A program made the position numbers and the translations under genes. A stretch of 64,000 nt of DNA from Paraburkholderia oxyphila NBRC 105797 (GTDB taxonomy: Bacteria > Pseudomonadota > Gammaproteobacteria > Burkholderiales > Burkholderiaceae): NCBI RefSeq assembly GCF_000685075.1, contig NZ_BAYD01000040.1:21421-85420 (forward strand), written 5' to 3'. Each line of letters opens with the position of its first letter. The first letter of the stretch is position 1. Positions 44,851 to 53,002 of this stretch are shown piece by piece. The notes below the pieces were generated by a model, which saw nothing but the letters and a program-made list of their open reading frames with translations, searched no databases and was not told the DNA's origin.

Positions 44851-45000
44851 CGTACTTTCCATGCAGAATCTGGCGGTTGTAGGGCGCAAAGGCTTACCCA
44901 GCAACAATTTGCCGTTTCTTGAATGTCGTACTTTTGCGTGGCATGCAAGTCTTTGATTTTTTCGGTAATTTTTCGCTCATGCCGCCAGAATTTGCACGAT
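44851..45000. repeat. ~150-bp inverted-repeat-bounded element, copy C
   Basis: Left end CGTACTTTCCATGCAGAATC then TGGCGG; right end CCGCCAGAATTTGCACGATC. Same orientation as copy B, 1.13 kb away; similarity extends a little past the right end (GATCYGAAC). Confidence 0.65.
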
Positions 45001-45053
45001 CTGAACGGTTGCCCCGTGTTTACACCAGCCAGGCTATGCCGTTGCGACTTGAC

Positions 45054-45073
45054 TATCTATCTACAGATAGATA
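45054..45073. promoter_or_regulatory. Operator-like palindrome 1 upstream of ohr
   Basis: TATCTATCT-AC-AGATAGATA, perfect 9-base arms. First of three related sites before the ohr gene. Confidence 0.65.
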
Positions 45074-45193
45074 TACTGCAGACCAAGTCAATGATCGCTC
45101 CTCCTGGACTCTGTGTCCTCGGTACACCGACTCGGCATCCTTCGGATCAGGTTCTGTACCAAGAAGGATGTTAAGTTGCCAGTTACGACTTAA

Positions 45194-45213
45194 TACCTAT
45201 CTAGTGATAGATA
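45194..45213. promoter_or_regulatory. Operator-like palindrome 2 upstream of ohr
   Basis: TACCTATC-TAGT-GATAGATA, 8-base arms with one mismatch, sharing the CTATC/GATAG core with the sites at 45054 and 45248. Confidence 0.6.
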
Positions 45214-45247
45214 TGTACGAGTCCAGATGGCCTCGTCCATTTTTTTA

Positions 45248-45285
45248 GGCTTCACATCTATCTACACATAGATAGATGTGAAGCC
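45248..45285. promoter_or_regulatory. Long palindrome 3 directly upstream of ohr
   Basis: Perfect 17-base arms (GGCTTCACATCTATCTA and its complement) around CACA, ending 33 bases before the ohr ATG. The centre CTATCTA-N4-TAGATAG matches the other two sites. It could be an operator or a 5' RNA hairpin, or also terminate upstream transcription. Confidence 0.7.
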
Positions 45286-45318
45286 CCCCCCTGATGTGTT
45301 GGAAGAAGGAGTTCCACG

Positions 45319-45744
45319 ATGTCAATCGAAAGCGTTCTCTACCGCGCCCACGCTCTTGCCACCGGTGGCCCAGACGGCCGTGTCTTCGTGGCCGAGAGCA
45401 ACATGGATGTCAAGCTGACCGCCCCGCGTGAACTGGGCGGTGCGGGCGGCTCTGGCGCCAACCCCGAGCAACTGTTCGCGGCCGGCTACAGCGCCTGCTT
45501 TATCGGCGCGATGAAGTTCGTTGCCGCGCGCGACAAGATTGCCCTACCCGCCGATGTGTCGATCGACAGCAGCGTCGGCATCGGCGCCATTCCGATCGGC
45601 TTCGGCATTGAAGTCGAACTGAAGATTTCGTTGCCCGGCATGCAGCGCGAGGTCACACAGGCCCTAATCGAGAAGGCTCACACCGTATGCCCGTACTCGA
45701 ATGCGACACGCGGCAACATCGACGTCACGCTCACCCTTGCCTGA
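45319..45744 (+). CDS. ohr: Organic hydroperoxide resistance protein (Ohr/OsmC family)
   Basis: 141 residues. The two redox cysteines are in GYSACFIGAMKFVA and HTVCPYSNATRGNIDV, and the arginine loop GGPDGRVFVAES is present, as in Ohr thiol peroxidases that reduce organic hydroperoxides via lipoylated partners. GGAAGAAGGAG precedes the ATG. The three palindromes upstream imply tight control, usually by OhrR, but no ohrR gene is adjacent. The secreted esterase follows by 31 bases. Confidence 0.93.
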   Translation: MSIESVLYRAHALATGGPDGRVFVAESNMDVKLTAPRELGGAGGSGANPEQLFAAGYSACFIGAMKFVAARDKIALPADVSIDSSVGIGAIPIGFGIEVELKISLPGMQREVTQALIEKAHTVCPYSNATRGNIDVTLTLA

Positions 45745-45775
45745 TGATCAGGACAACCTATTAAGTATATCGATC

Positions 45776-46804
45776 ATGAAAACGCTTAAGCCCCTGACAA
45801 TCGCCGTACTTCTGGCCGCCCATGCTGCGTTCGCCGCGGCAGCCGCCCCCGCCATTCCCGCTTCCCCCGACAAGGTGACTTCGGCCTTCCTGCACGTCCT
45901 GAACAGTGGCACCGGTCCCGCCATCAACACCTTGCCCCCCGCCAAGGCCCGCCAGGTCCTCGTCGACGCACAGAACGGCGTCAAGGTCGATCTCTCCGGT
46001 ATCGAGGTGTCGAACCGCACCATTGACCAGGACGGCATCAGCGTGCCGGTCACCATCGTCCGTCCGCAGGGCGTGAGCGGCACCCTGCCCGTGTTCATGT
46101 TCTTCCATGGCGGCGGCTGGATTCTCGGCGACTTCCAGACCCATGAGCGGCTCGTCCGCGACCTCGTCGTGCAATCGGGCGCCGCCGCCGTGTTCGTGAA
46201 CTACACGCCCTCGCCCGAGGCGCGTTATCCGGTGGCCATCAACCAGGCCTACGCAGCAACGAAGTGGGTAGCGCAGCACGGCGCGGAAATTGGCGTCGAT
46301 GGCAGCCGTCTCGCAGTCGTCGGCAACAGCGTCGGCGGCAACATGGCCGCCGTCGTCAGCCTCATGGCCAAGGACAAGCAAGGCCCGAACATCCGCTTCC
46401 AGGGCCTGATGTGGCCTGTCACGAACGCCAATTTCGACGACGGCTCGTACCTCACCTACCAGAACGGCCATTTCCTCACCCGCGACATGATGAAGTGGTT
46501 CTGGGACGCCTATACGAAGGATCCCGCACAGCGCAACCAGATTTACGCATCGCCGCTGCGTGCCTCGCAGGAGGAACTCAAGGGCTTGCCGCCCGCGCTG
46601 ATCCAGGTTGCCGAATTCGACGTGCTGCGTGACGAGGGCGAGGCCTACGGCAGAAAGCTCGACGCCGCGGGCAACGAAGTCACGACGACGCGCTACGACG
46701 GCACCATCCACGACTTCGGCCTGCTCAATGCACTGGCCGACGACGCGCCGACGAAGGCCGCGACGAAGCAACTCGCCGACCAGTTGAAGGCGCGCCTGCA
46801 GTAA
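45776..46804 (+). CDS. Exported alpha/beta hydrolase, HSL-family esterase
   Basis: 342 residues. The signal peptide is MKTLKPLTIAVLLAAHAAFAAAA. The oxyanion motif is FFHGGGWILGD, the nucleophile elbow is VVGNSVGGNMAAV (GNSVGG replacing the usual GDSAGG), the acid is in AEFDVLRDEG and the histidine in GTIHDFGLLNAL. The family hydrolyses short-chain esters in the periplasm or outside. ATG at 45776 fits the signal peptide; the frame is open upstream into ohr. Probably co-transcribed with ohr, linking it to peroxide or lipid stress. Confidence 0.85.
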   Translation: MKTLKPLTIAVLLAAHAAFAAAAAPAIPASPDKVTSAFLHVLNSGTGPAINTLPPAKARQVLVDAQNGVKVDLSGIEVSNRTIDQDGISVPVTIVRPQGVSGTLPVFMFFHGGGWILGDFQTHERLVRDLVVQSGAAAVFVNYTPSPEARYPVAINQAYAATKWVAQHGAEIGVDGSRLAVVGNSVGGNMAAVVSLMAKDKQGPNIRFQGLMWPVTNANFDDGSYLTYQNGHFLTRDMMKWFWDAYTKDPAQRNQIYASPLRASQEELKGLPPALIQVAEFDVLRDEGEAYGRKLDAAGNEVTTTRYDGTIHDFGLLNALADDAPTKAATKQLADQLKARLQ

Positions 46805-46823
46805 GCGCCCGGCATGAAGCGCA

Positions 46824-46856
46824 CGCCGTGCGGTGCGATCGCAACACCGCACGGCG
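46824..46856 (+). terminator. Strong hairpin after the esterase gene
   Basis: CGCCGTGCGGTG and CACCGCACGGCG pair perfectly (12 bases) across a 9-base loop. A run of Ts follows only about 20 bases later, so a terminator is likely but not classical. Confidence 0.55.
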
Positions 46857-46911
46857 AACGACTGCAATGTGTTCCCTTTTTTGCCACCCGATTCTTTCAA
46901 GCCGGAAAGCC

Positions 46912-47226
46912 ATGGCCATGAAATCCAGAACCGTTCCGATACTGTTTGTCCTTGGCGCGAACCTGAGCGCCGTCGCACTCGTCGCCGCGACGGCCGCGCT
47001 TTGCGCGCCTGCCTTCGCAAGCGGCTATGGTCCGTCGGCTGCGTATGGACGTACGCCGGGCATGCATGATCCGGGGCGCGCAATGCGCTCACTCGGACTC
47101 AGGATGAAACAACGCGTCGCCAGTGCACACGGCGACGCGCCGAGCGATGCGGGCGACGCCCGATCCATTGCCAGAAGCAATCAGCGTCTGGATCTGATCG
47201 GGATGAGTACGTCGGCGCCTGTCTAA
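46912..47226 (+). CDS. Small exported protein of unknown function
   Basis: 104 residues. MAMKSRTVPILFVLGANLSAVALVAATAALCAPAFA is a good signal peptide; the mature ~68 residues are polar (GYGPSAAYGRTPGMHDPGRAMRSLGLRMKQRV...) without a domain I recognise. ATG 46912 or 46918 are both possible. It follows the ohr-esterase pair by 107 bases across a hairpin, and similar short exported proteins often accompany such genes in this group, though I cannot name a function. Confidence 0.55.
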   Translation: MAMKSRTVPILFVLGANLSAVALVAATAALCAPAFASGYGPSAAYGRTPGMHDPGRAMRSLGLRMKQRVASAHGDAPSDAGDARSIARSNQRLDLIGMSTSAPV

Positions 47227-47684
47227 CGTTGATGCTGGCCACCACGGAAACGCAATTTCCCGCATGGCGCTTCGTCACACGATTCCGACTCGGCAACTCG
47301 AATGTCCATACGCTGGATTGCCGCGGCCAGTATCATTTCCGCACAGTTGGCCGGACAATAACCACCGCGCCACTGAGGTCGATAAACCTGGTCTCCACGT
47401 TGGATCGTGCAGCCGCTCAACGCGCAGCATCCCTTTGCGCGCGAAGTTCCAATCACCCATCGCTGGTACGCATACCTGCCACGCGTCGCGTCACTCCAGC
47501 AAATGATCAGCGCGCAATCCTCCGACATCTCCAATGCCACAACCGACGGGCAATCTCCGACGCGGTTCAGAGTTGAGCCGCGCGGGGCGTGTTGCCTTCG
47601 CGCTGGGGGCGGCGGCTCCATGCGCGCGTCGAGTTCACCCGCCAGTGAGCCAACAATTCGTGTCCACGTGTTGAATTCGTCCAT
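47223..47684 (-). CDS. DUF3331 domain-containing protein
   Basis: 153 residues. The core CALIICWSDATRGRYAYQRWVIGTSRAKGCCALSGCTIQRGDQVYRP and MILAAAI match the DUF3331 pattern known mainly from Burkholderia-group genomes. The cysteines (CALSGCTI) suggest a small zinc-ribbon-like fold. Function unknown. Its 3' end overlaps the small exported gene by four bases on the other strand. Confidence 0.75.
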   Translation of the reverse strand: MDEFNTWTRIVGSLAGELDARMEPPPPARRQHAPRGSTLNRVGDCPSVVALEMSEDCALIICWSDATRGRYAYQRWVIGTSRAKGCCALSGCTIQRGDQVYRPQWRGGYCPANCAEMILAAAIQRMDIRVAESESCDEAPCGKLRFRGGQHQR

Positions 47685-48297
47685 AACGGCATGCCTCTCA
47701 CGATCAAAGGCAGCGGAGCCAATAAGCCGGCACCGCCAGGCGTAGTTCAGATTACGTGTACGGTTTACGTCCGTGTGTGACAGCCGATTTCAAGCGAGGT
47801 TTTCAGGGGTCCTCTTACCCCTAGCCGAACCTCACGAGCGGCATATGGAGCGATCTGAAAGGCCGATGTTTCGCGCGCAGGTCCCGCTGGACGGAAATGG
47901 GGCATTCCAACGCTATCTAGTTCACCTCGGACGTTCGAATGCCATGAAAACATCGTGGCACACCCGCGCGCGCGTGGACCTGAATCCTTCTGATATGTCC
48001 TGATTCGCTCCATCTGGTCCCCGCACCGCTTTGCAGCTTTGCCTACCCGCTTTGCGAAAGCTCAGAACTTTTCAGATCATTTTCAGGACTTTGCGAGCTA
48101 GCCCGCGTAGCGTAGCGACTAACGCGGCCACGCCCTTGTACCTACTGATGGGCGCACAACACTGAACGCAAGTCCACCGGAGACGGAACAATGACTTTGC
48201 AGACCGCTGCCGCTACGCCTCTGCCGCTCAGCACCGCGGGCGCGCAACGAATGCCAGCGAATTCGCGGGGGCCGTCGTTCGGCGCGCCAATCTGATC
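47685..48297. other. Intergenic region without a recognisable gene
   Basis: About 610 bases. It includes an imperfect repeat pair around 48050-48100 (CTTTGCGA... CTTTGCGAG, TTTTCAG) and the promoter region of the doxX operon. A 76-codon forward frame at 47773 has no good start or known domain. Confidence 0.4.
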
Positions 48298-48705
48298 ATG
48301 ACTGCACTCCTTGGCCGTATCGCTGCAAACTCGACAGACATCGGTCTGCTGTTTCTCCGAGTCTGCGCGAGCGTCCTGCTCCTGATCGTCCACGGTTTGC
48401 CCAAGATCGAGCATTACCGTCGCGAAGCCGCAGTCATCGAAGATCCGTTCCATTTTGGAAAGAAAGTAACAATAGGCCTTGCCATTTTTGCGGAAGTGGT
48501 TTGTCCGGTGCTAGTCATCGTCGGCATCGCGACGCGCCTTTCCGCACTGCCGATCATGATCGTCACTGCTATTGCGTTGTTTCGGGTTCATCCAGAGTGG
48601 ACTATCAATCAGGCGCAGTTTGCGTGGATGCTTCTGATCCTCTTCGGCACAATCGCGATTGCGGGTCCGGGGCGGTATGCCCTGGCCACGTGGCTCAGTC
48701 TATGA
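48298..48705 (+). CDS. DoxX family membrane protein
   Basis: 135 residues, four membrane helices. GLLFLRVCASVLLLIVHGLPKI and AIFAEVVCPVLVIVGIATRLSALPIMI are the DoxX/DoxD signatures. These proteins often act in redox or quinone-linked membrane complexes. It is the first gene of a rightward set with HD hydrolase, isochorismatase-type hydrolase and efflux genes. Specific role unknown. Confidence 0.82.
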   Translation: MTALLGRIAANSTDIGLLFLRVCASVLLLIVHGLPKIEHYRREAAVIEDPFHFGKKVTIGLAIFAEVVCPVLVIVGIATRLSALPIMIVTAIALFRVHPEWTINQAQFAWMLLILFGTIAIAGPGRYALATWLSL

Positions 48706-48718
48706 ACGGAGTGCACCG

Positions 48719-49360
48719 ATGACCCGGATCATTGCAGGCGTGCCGATTCCCAACAGCCCCTTCGCAAAGGCGGTAACCGCCACCGTTTTTGCGAACGTGC
48801 CGCCGATCTTGTTTCGGCACTCGCTCCGCGTCTTCCTTTTTGGAGCATTGATAGGCGGACACCGGGCGCTGGCTTTCGATCCGGAATTGCTCTATGCGGC
48901 CGCACTCTTTCACGACATCGGACTGACGGCTGCCTATAACGACTCGCATCGGCGCTTCGAAGTCGATGGCGCACGCGCGCTACGCACCTTTCTGGAACAT
49001 CATCGCGTGTCTCAGGAACAGATCAACGAGGCGTGGCTCGCCGTAGCTCTGCATACTTCAATGGGAATAGCGGCCGAGCTGACTTCGTTGACCGTGCTAC
49101 TCGCCGCTGGCGTAGAGACCGATCTGCTCGGCATGCACTTTGACGAGGTTAGCGAAGCGAAGCGCCTCGCAGTACTGCATGAATATCCGCGCGGCGCCGA
49201 TTTCAAGGAAGACATCATCGATGCGTTTGCTCGAGGTTTGGCACATCGGCCGGCGACCACATTTGGCTCAGTTAGCGCAGATGTCCTCGAACGTAGCGAT
49301 CCCAATTACCGGCGACTCAATTTCTGTGGCCTGATCCTCGGGTCCAGCTGGAAGGAGTGA
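48719..49360 (+). CDS. HD domain hydrolase, cyanamide-hydratase-like
   Basis: 213 residues. The HD metal motif is split as FRHSLRVFLFG, YAAALFHDIGLT and VALHTSMGIA, giving the H...HD...H order. The layout resembles the HD family that includes cyanamide hydratase and other small amide or nitrile hydratases, rather than nucleotide phosphohydrolases. It starts 13 bases after doxX and precedes an isochorismatase-type hydrolase. The substrate cannot be read. Confidence 0.78.
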   Translation: MTRIIAGVPIPNSPFAKAVTATVFANVPPILFRHSLRVFLFGALIGGHRALAFDPELLYAAALFHDIGLTAAYNDSHRRFEVDGARALRTFLEHHRVSQEQINEAWLAVALHTSMGIAAELTSLTVLLAAGVETDLLGMHFDEVSEAKRLAVLHEYPRGADFKEDIIDAFARGLAHRPATTFGSVSADVLERSDPNYRRLNFCGLILGSSWKE

Positions 49361-49484
49361 ATTGCAGCAGCCTGCAATACCTGTTCCGGTCGCGTCGCGA
49401 CGCGCGGACAGCCGCTACAGAAAACCGCAGACGTGCCCGGCGCCCAGGTGGGTTCGTCTGTTCACCGTCCCTAAACAGGAGATC

Positions 49485-50141
49485 ATGATGCCCACCGCCA
49501 AAGCTCAACCCGGCAAGACTTTGCTTGATCCCAGCAATCACACGCTGATCATGATTGATCACCAGTCGCAGATGTCGTTCGCCACCAAGTCGATCGATGC
49601 CGTTTCGCTGCGCAACAATGCTGCACTGGTCTCCAAAGCGGCCAAGGAGTTCAACGTATCCGTGATCCTCACGACTGTTGCCGAAAAGTCGTTTTCCGGT
49701 CCAATCTTCGACGAGATCCGCTCGGTCTTCCCCGATGCGAATGTGATCGACCGCACGACCATGAACACGTGGGAGGACGGGCGTATTGCTGAGCGCGTCA
49801 ACGCGATCGGCAAGGACAAGATCGTCCTCGCGGGTCTGTGGACGTCGGTGTGCATTGTCGGTCCGGCGCTTTCCGCACTCGACCAGGGCTTCGAAGTCTA
49901 CGTGATCGCCGACGCCTGCGGCGACGTTTCCGATGAGGCTCACGAACGGGCCATGGAGCGGATGACGCAGTTGGGTGCCCGCCCGATGACATCGCTGCAA
50001 TATCTGCTCGAACTGCAACGGGACTGGGCTCGCGGCGAAACGTACAACCAGACGGTCGCAACGTCGATCGCGCACGGCGGCGCGTATGGTCTTGGCCTTA
50101 TTTACGCGAAAACGATGTTCGGGGCGAGCGAAGGACACTGA
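49485..50141 (+). CDS. Isochorismatase-family hydrolase, YcaC type
   Basis: 218 residues. The cysteine-hydrolase triad is Asp in LIMIDHQSQM, Lys in NAIGKDKIVLAGLW, and Cys in TSVCIVGPALSAL. The length and the C-terminal SIAHGGAYGLGLIYAKTMFG recall YcaC-like hydrolases. ATG at 49485 has AGGAG upstream; an earlier frame start at 49362 lacks one. Probably hydrolyses a small amide or ester within this stress or detoxification operon. Confidence 0.83.
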   Translation: MMPTAKAQPGKTLLDPSNHTLIMIDHQSQMSFATKSIDAVSLRNNAALVSKAAKEFNVSVILTTVAEKSFSGPIFDEIRSVFPDANVIDRTTMNTWEDGRIAERVNAIGKDKIVLAGLWTSVCIVGPALSALDQGFEVYVIADACGDVSDEAHERAMERMTQLGARPMTSLQYLLELQRDWARGETYNQTVATSIAHGGAYGLGLIYAKTMFGASEGH

Positions 50142-50182
50142 GCTCGCACGCACCGCACGACAGGCTCTCGCGCCCGTTGCCC

Positions 50183-51799
50183 ATGGACCAGACGGCCATT
50201 TCGAACGGCGCTCCCGGGACGCCGCCTGCTTTCCAGCCGGCGGCGGCCACACCTGCGCCCGAGCACGTCCGTGCGTTGCTGATCGGCCTCGGACTCGCGA
50301 CGGGAATGGAGTTCTACACGTTCGACAGCGTGAATCTCGTCCTCACGGACCTCACGGGTACACTCGGTGTTTCCGCCGACGAGGCCAGCTGGATTCTTAC
50401 CGTCTACAGCTGCTCGCTGTTTCTCGGTGTGCCGATATCGATCTGGATGGCGGGCCATTTCGGCTACAAGCGTTTCCTGCTTGGCACCGTATGCGCGTTC
50501 GCGGCCACCTCCATCGGCTGCTCTCTCGCGCCTGATCTCGATACCATGTTGTTCTGGCGCGCCCTGCAAGGACTGGCCGCAGCGGGCCTCGTCGTGTGGT
50601 GGCGCGCCAGCATCTACGTGCTCATGCCCAAACCTCAGCGCAGTCCCTCACTGATGCGCGTCTCGACGCTGCTCTATCTGTCGAGCGCCGCGGGACTGCT
50701 CGCGAGTGGCTACATCACCGATCACGCCAACTGGCGCCTGATATTTTTGCCTAACCTCGTGTACGCCGCCGGCGCATTGTGGCTGATCTCACGGCACTTC
50801 CCCGACCAGCCCAAGTCGGGTTCTGAGCGCCTTGTCTCCACCGACTGGCCTGGGATCGTCCTCCTTGCCATCGCGCTGATCGCGCTGCAAGTGATACTCA
50901 ATCGCGGCGAAATCGACGACTGGTTCGGCTCGGCACAGTTGCGCACGCTCGGATTTGTCTGCGCCGGGGCGTTGGTGCTCTTCGTCGCGTGGCAGACAAG
51001 CAGCGTCAACCGGACCCCGCTGCTCTGTCTCGATCTCCTGCGCGACCGTCACGTGCTCTCGTCCGCGTTGCTCGGGGTGCTCACTGGCATGATCCTCTCG
51101 GGCAGCGTCTTCGTCCTGCCGGAATTCCTGCGCAATGTCGCGTCGAATACGCACAGCGCCACCCAGACCGGCCAGATCATGTGCGTCTATGCACTGAGCG
51201 CGGCCGCGATACGGCCGCTCATGGTTAGCTTCATCGCGCGCGTGGGGCAACGCAAGGCCATCGCCTTCGCGCTCGCGATGCTGATCATGTCGATGCTGAT
51301 CTGCAACCGTCTTCTGACCACCGCGACACCCGGCTGGTACTTCGCCTTACCCCTGTTTCTTTACGCGTGCTGCCTCTCACCGCTATTGCCGGCGGTGGGT
51401 AGCGGTACGGTGGCGCGCATCGAGCAGAACAAGCTCCTCGATGGTGTTTCGCTGTACATGACGTTTCGCCAGTTCGGCGCGTCGCTTGGCGTCGCCCTGC
51501 TGACGATCTTGCTCTCGCATCGCGAAACCTTGCATTCAGCGCGCCTCTTCGAACACGTGCGGCACGACAACATCGTGACGCGAGCATGGCTTTCGACAGT
51601 CTCGAGCACGCTCACGACGCACGGCGGTTATGCGCCCTTCGAGGCACAGCAGGCAGCCGTGCGCCTGCTCGCAGAACAGGGCGCCCGCCAGGCGGCGGCG
51701 TACGCCTACGCAGATGCGTTCGCATTCATGGCCGTCGTGGGCGTGGTTGCGCTGTGCATACTTCCGATTGTTCCGCCTACCCCTGTGCAGGGCAAGTAG
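50183..51799 (+). CDS. MFS multidrug transporter, DHA2 (EmrB) type
   Basis: About 538 residues with 14 predicted membrane helices. Motif A-like GHFGYKRFLLGTV and LGVSADEASWILTVYSCSLFLGVPISIWM match the EmrB/QacA drug-proton antiporters. It starts 41 bases after the isochorismatase gene; ATG 50183 is preferred over TTG 50177. With the HlyD adaptor and outer membrane channel that follow it forms a complete tripartite pump. Confidence 0.88.
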   Translation: MDQTAISNGAPGTPPAFQPAAATPAPEHVRALLIGLGLATGMEFYTFDSVNLVLTDLTGTLGVSADEASWILTVYSCSLFLGVPISIWMAGHFGYKRFLLGTVCAFAATSIGCSLAPDLDTMLFWRALQGLAAAGLVVWWRASIYVLMPKPQRSPSLMRVSTLLYLSSAAGLLASGYITDHANWRLIFLPNLVYAAGALWLISRHFPDQPKSGSERLVSTDWPGIVLLAIALIALQVILNRGEIDDWFGSAQLRTLGFVCAGALVLFVAWQTSSVNRTPLLCLDLLRDRHVLSSALLGVLTGMILSGSVFVLPEFLRNVASNTHSATQTGQIMCVYALSAAAIRPLMVSFIARVGQRKAIAFALAMLIMSMLICNRLLTTATPGWYFALPLFLYACCLSPLLPAVGSGTVARIEQNKLLDGVSLYMTFRQFGASLGVALLTILLSHRETLHSARLFEHVRHDNIVTRAWLSTVSSTLTTHGGYAPFEAQQAAVRLLAEQGARQAAAYAYADAFAFMAVVGVVALCILPIVPPTPVQGK

Positions 51800-51862
51800 G
51801 ACTATCGCCGTGAAACCGCGACATTTACCACTGACCGCGACGCATGCCCCGTGGGAGGAGCG

Positions 51863-53002
51863 ATGAGCGAAGCTCCGCCCGTAGCGATGCCCAATGACAC
51901 GCGCACGACGACGGGGCCGCAGAAGCCGGCGCAGGAGCCGGCACCTGGCGCACCGAAGCCGAACCGGCGGGCCTGGCTGATTGCGGTCATCGGCATCATC
52001 GTACTGATCGCCGCCACGCTGTATTTTTTCCTGCCGGGACTCTACGAGCAGGAAACGGACGACGCGTATGTCGATGCACACGTCGTATCGATCATCCCCA
52101 AGGTGCCGGCCTACGTCCGGCAGCTCAATTTCGACGACAACAGCACGGTAACCGCGGGGCAACTCTTGATCGAACTCGATCCGCGGGATTATGCGGTCGC
52201 ACTGGCACAGGCTCAAGCCAATCTGGCCAATGCAGAAAGCAAGCTCCAGGAAGCGCGTGACCAGATTCCGGTGGCGGACGCACGCATCGCGCAACAGCGC
52301 GCAGAACTGAACGTCGCGCAAGCGAATTCCAGACTTGCGGACTCCAACCTGAAACGGCTGCAATCAGTTTCAGACGTGCGTGCAGTGTCATCGGAGCGGG
52401 TCGACGAAGGTACAGCAGCGGCGCAGAGCACGGGAGCGAACGTCGTAGCCTCGCAGGTGAGCATCCAGGCGGCCGAAGCAGCGGCGAAACTCACGCGCAC
52501 TCAAGCGCTCACGGCCGAGGCTGCGGTCGCACAGGCACGCGCGGCACTTGCCCAGGCGCAATTGAACCTGTCGTACACGAAGATCTACGCCCCGGAAACC
52601 GGCAGCGTGGCCAGAAAAAGTGTGGAACCCGGCAACTTCGTCCAGCCGGGGCAGTTGCTGCTCTCCATCGTGCCAGAGCGGCTCTATGTGATCGCAAACT
52701 ATAAGGAAACGCAATTGACTCACGTGCGGCCGGGTCAGCCAGTATCGATTCACGTCGACGCATTTCCCGGCGTCAAACTGCACGCACACGTCGACAGCAT
52801 CCAGCGCGGCACCGGCTCGCGCTTTGCGCTGCTGCCACCAGAAAACGCCACAGGTAATTTCGTGAAGGTCGTGCAGCGCGTGCCCGTGAAAATCGTATTC
52901 GACGATTCCGCCGACGCTCAGCGCTGGATCTCTCCGGGAATGTCTGTCGAGACCCGTATCTTTACCCTGGAGCCCCCAAGATGGCTCGGCTTGTTGAACT
53001 AG
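51863..53002 (+). CDS. HlyD/EmrA-type membrane fusion protein
   Basis: 379 residues. One N-terminal membrane helix (AWLIAVIGIIVLIAATLYFFLPG), then EQETDDAYVDAHVVSIIPKVPAYV, coiled coil with repeated AQAQANLANAES and RAALAQAQLNLSYTKIYAP, and a C-terminal beta domain. It links the MFS pump to the outer membrane. ATG 51863 has GGGAGGAG upstream. Its end overlaps the channel gene start by 22 bases. Confidence 0.9.
   Translation: MSEAPPVAMPNDTRTTTGPQKPAQEPAPGAPKPNRRAWLIAVIGIIVLIAATLYFFLPGLYEQETDDAYVDAHVVSIIPKVPAYVRQLNFDDNSTVTAGQLLIELDPRDYAVALAQAQANLANAESKLQEARDQIPVADARIAQQRAELNVAQANSRLADSNLKRLQSVSDVRAVSSERVDEGTAAAQSTGANVVASQVSIQAAEAAAKLTRTQALTAEAAVAQARAALAQAQLNLSYTKIYAPETGSVARKSVEPGNFVQPGQLLLSIVPERLYVIANYKETQLTHVRPGQPVSIHVDAFPGVKLHAHVDSIQRGTGSRFALLPPENATGNFVKVVQRVPVKIVFDDSADAQRWISPGMSVETRIFTLEPPRWLGLLN

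Larger units (their letters stand above)
43453..45318. other. Accessory region of repeats and IS remnants
   Basis: Nearly 1.9 kb with no intact gene. It contains two ~150-bp elements (43721, 44851), IS6-family fragments on both strands (43882-44290), a 50-base perfect palindrome (44369-44418) with nearby inverted repeats, and three palindromes before ohr. Between 44447 and 44850 I see nothing identifiable. Confidence 0.6.

Noticed and set aside
45054..45285. Possible CRISPR-like repeat set
   Set aside because: Only three unequal palindromes with irregular spacing and different arm lengths; they fit operators, not direct repeats with uniform spacers.
45761..47092. 443-codon frame antisense to the esterase gene
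   Set aside because: The forward gene has a signal peptide and full catalytic motifs; the reverse frame shows repetitive shadow composition.
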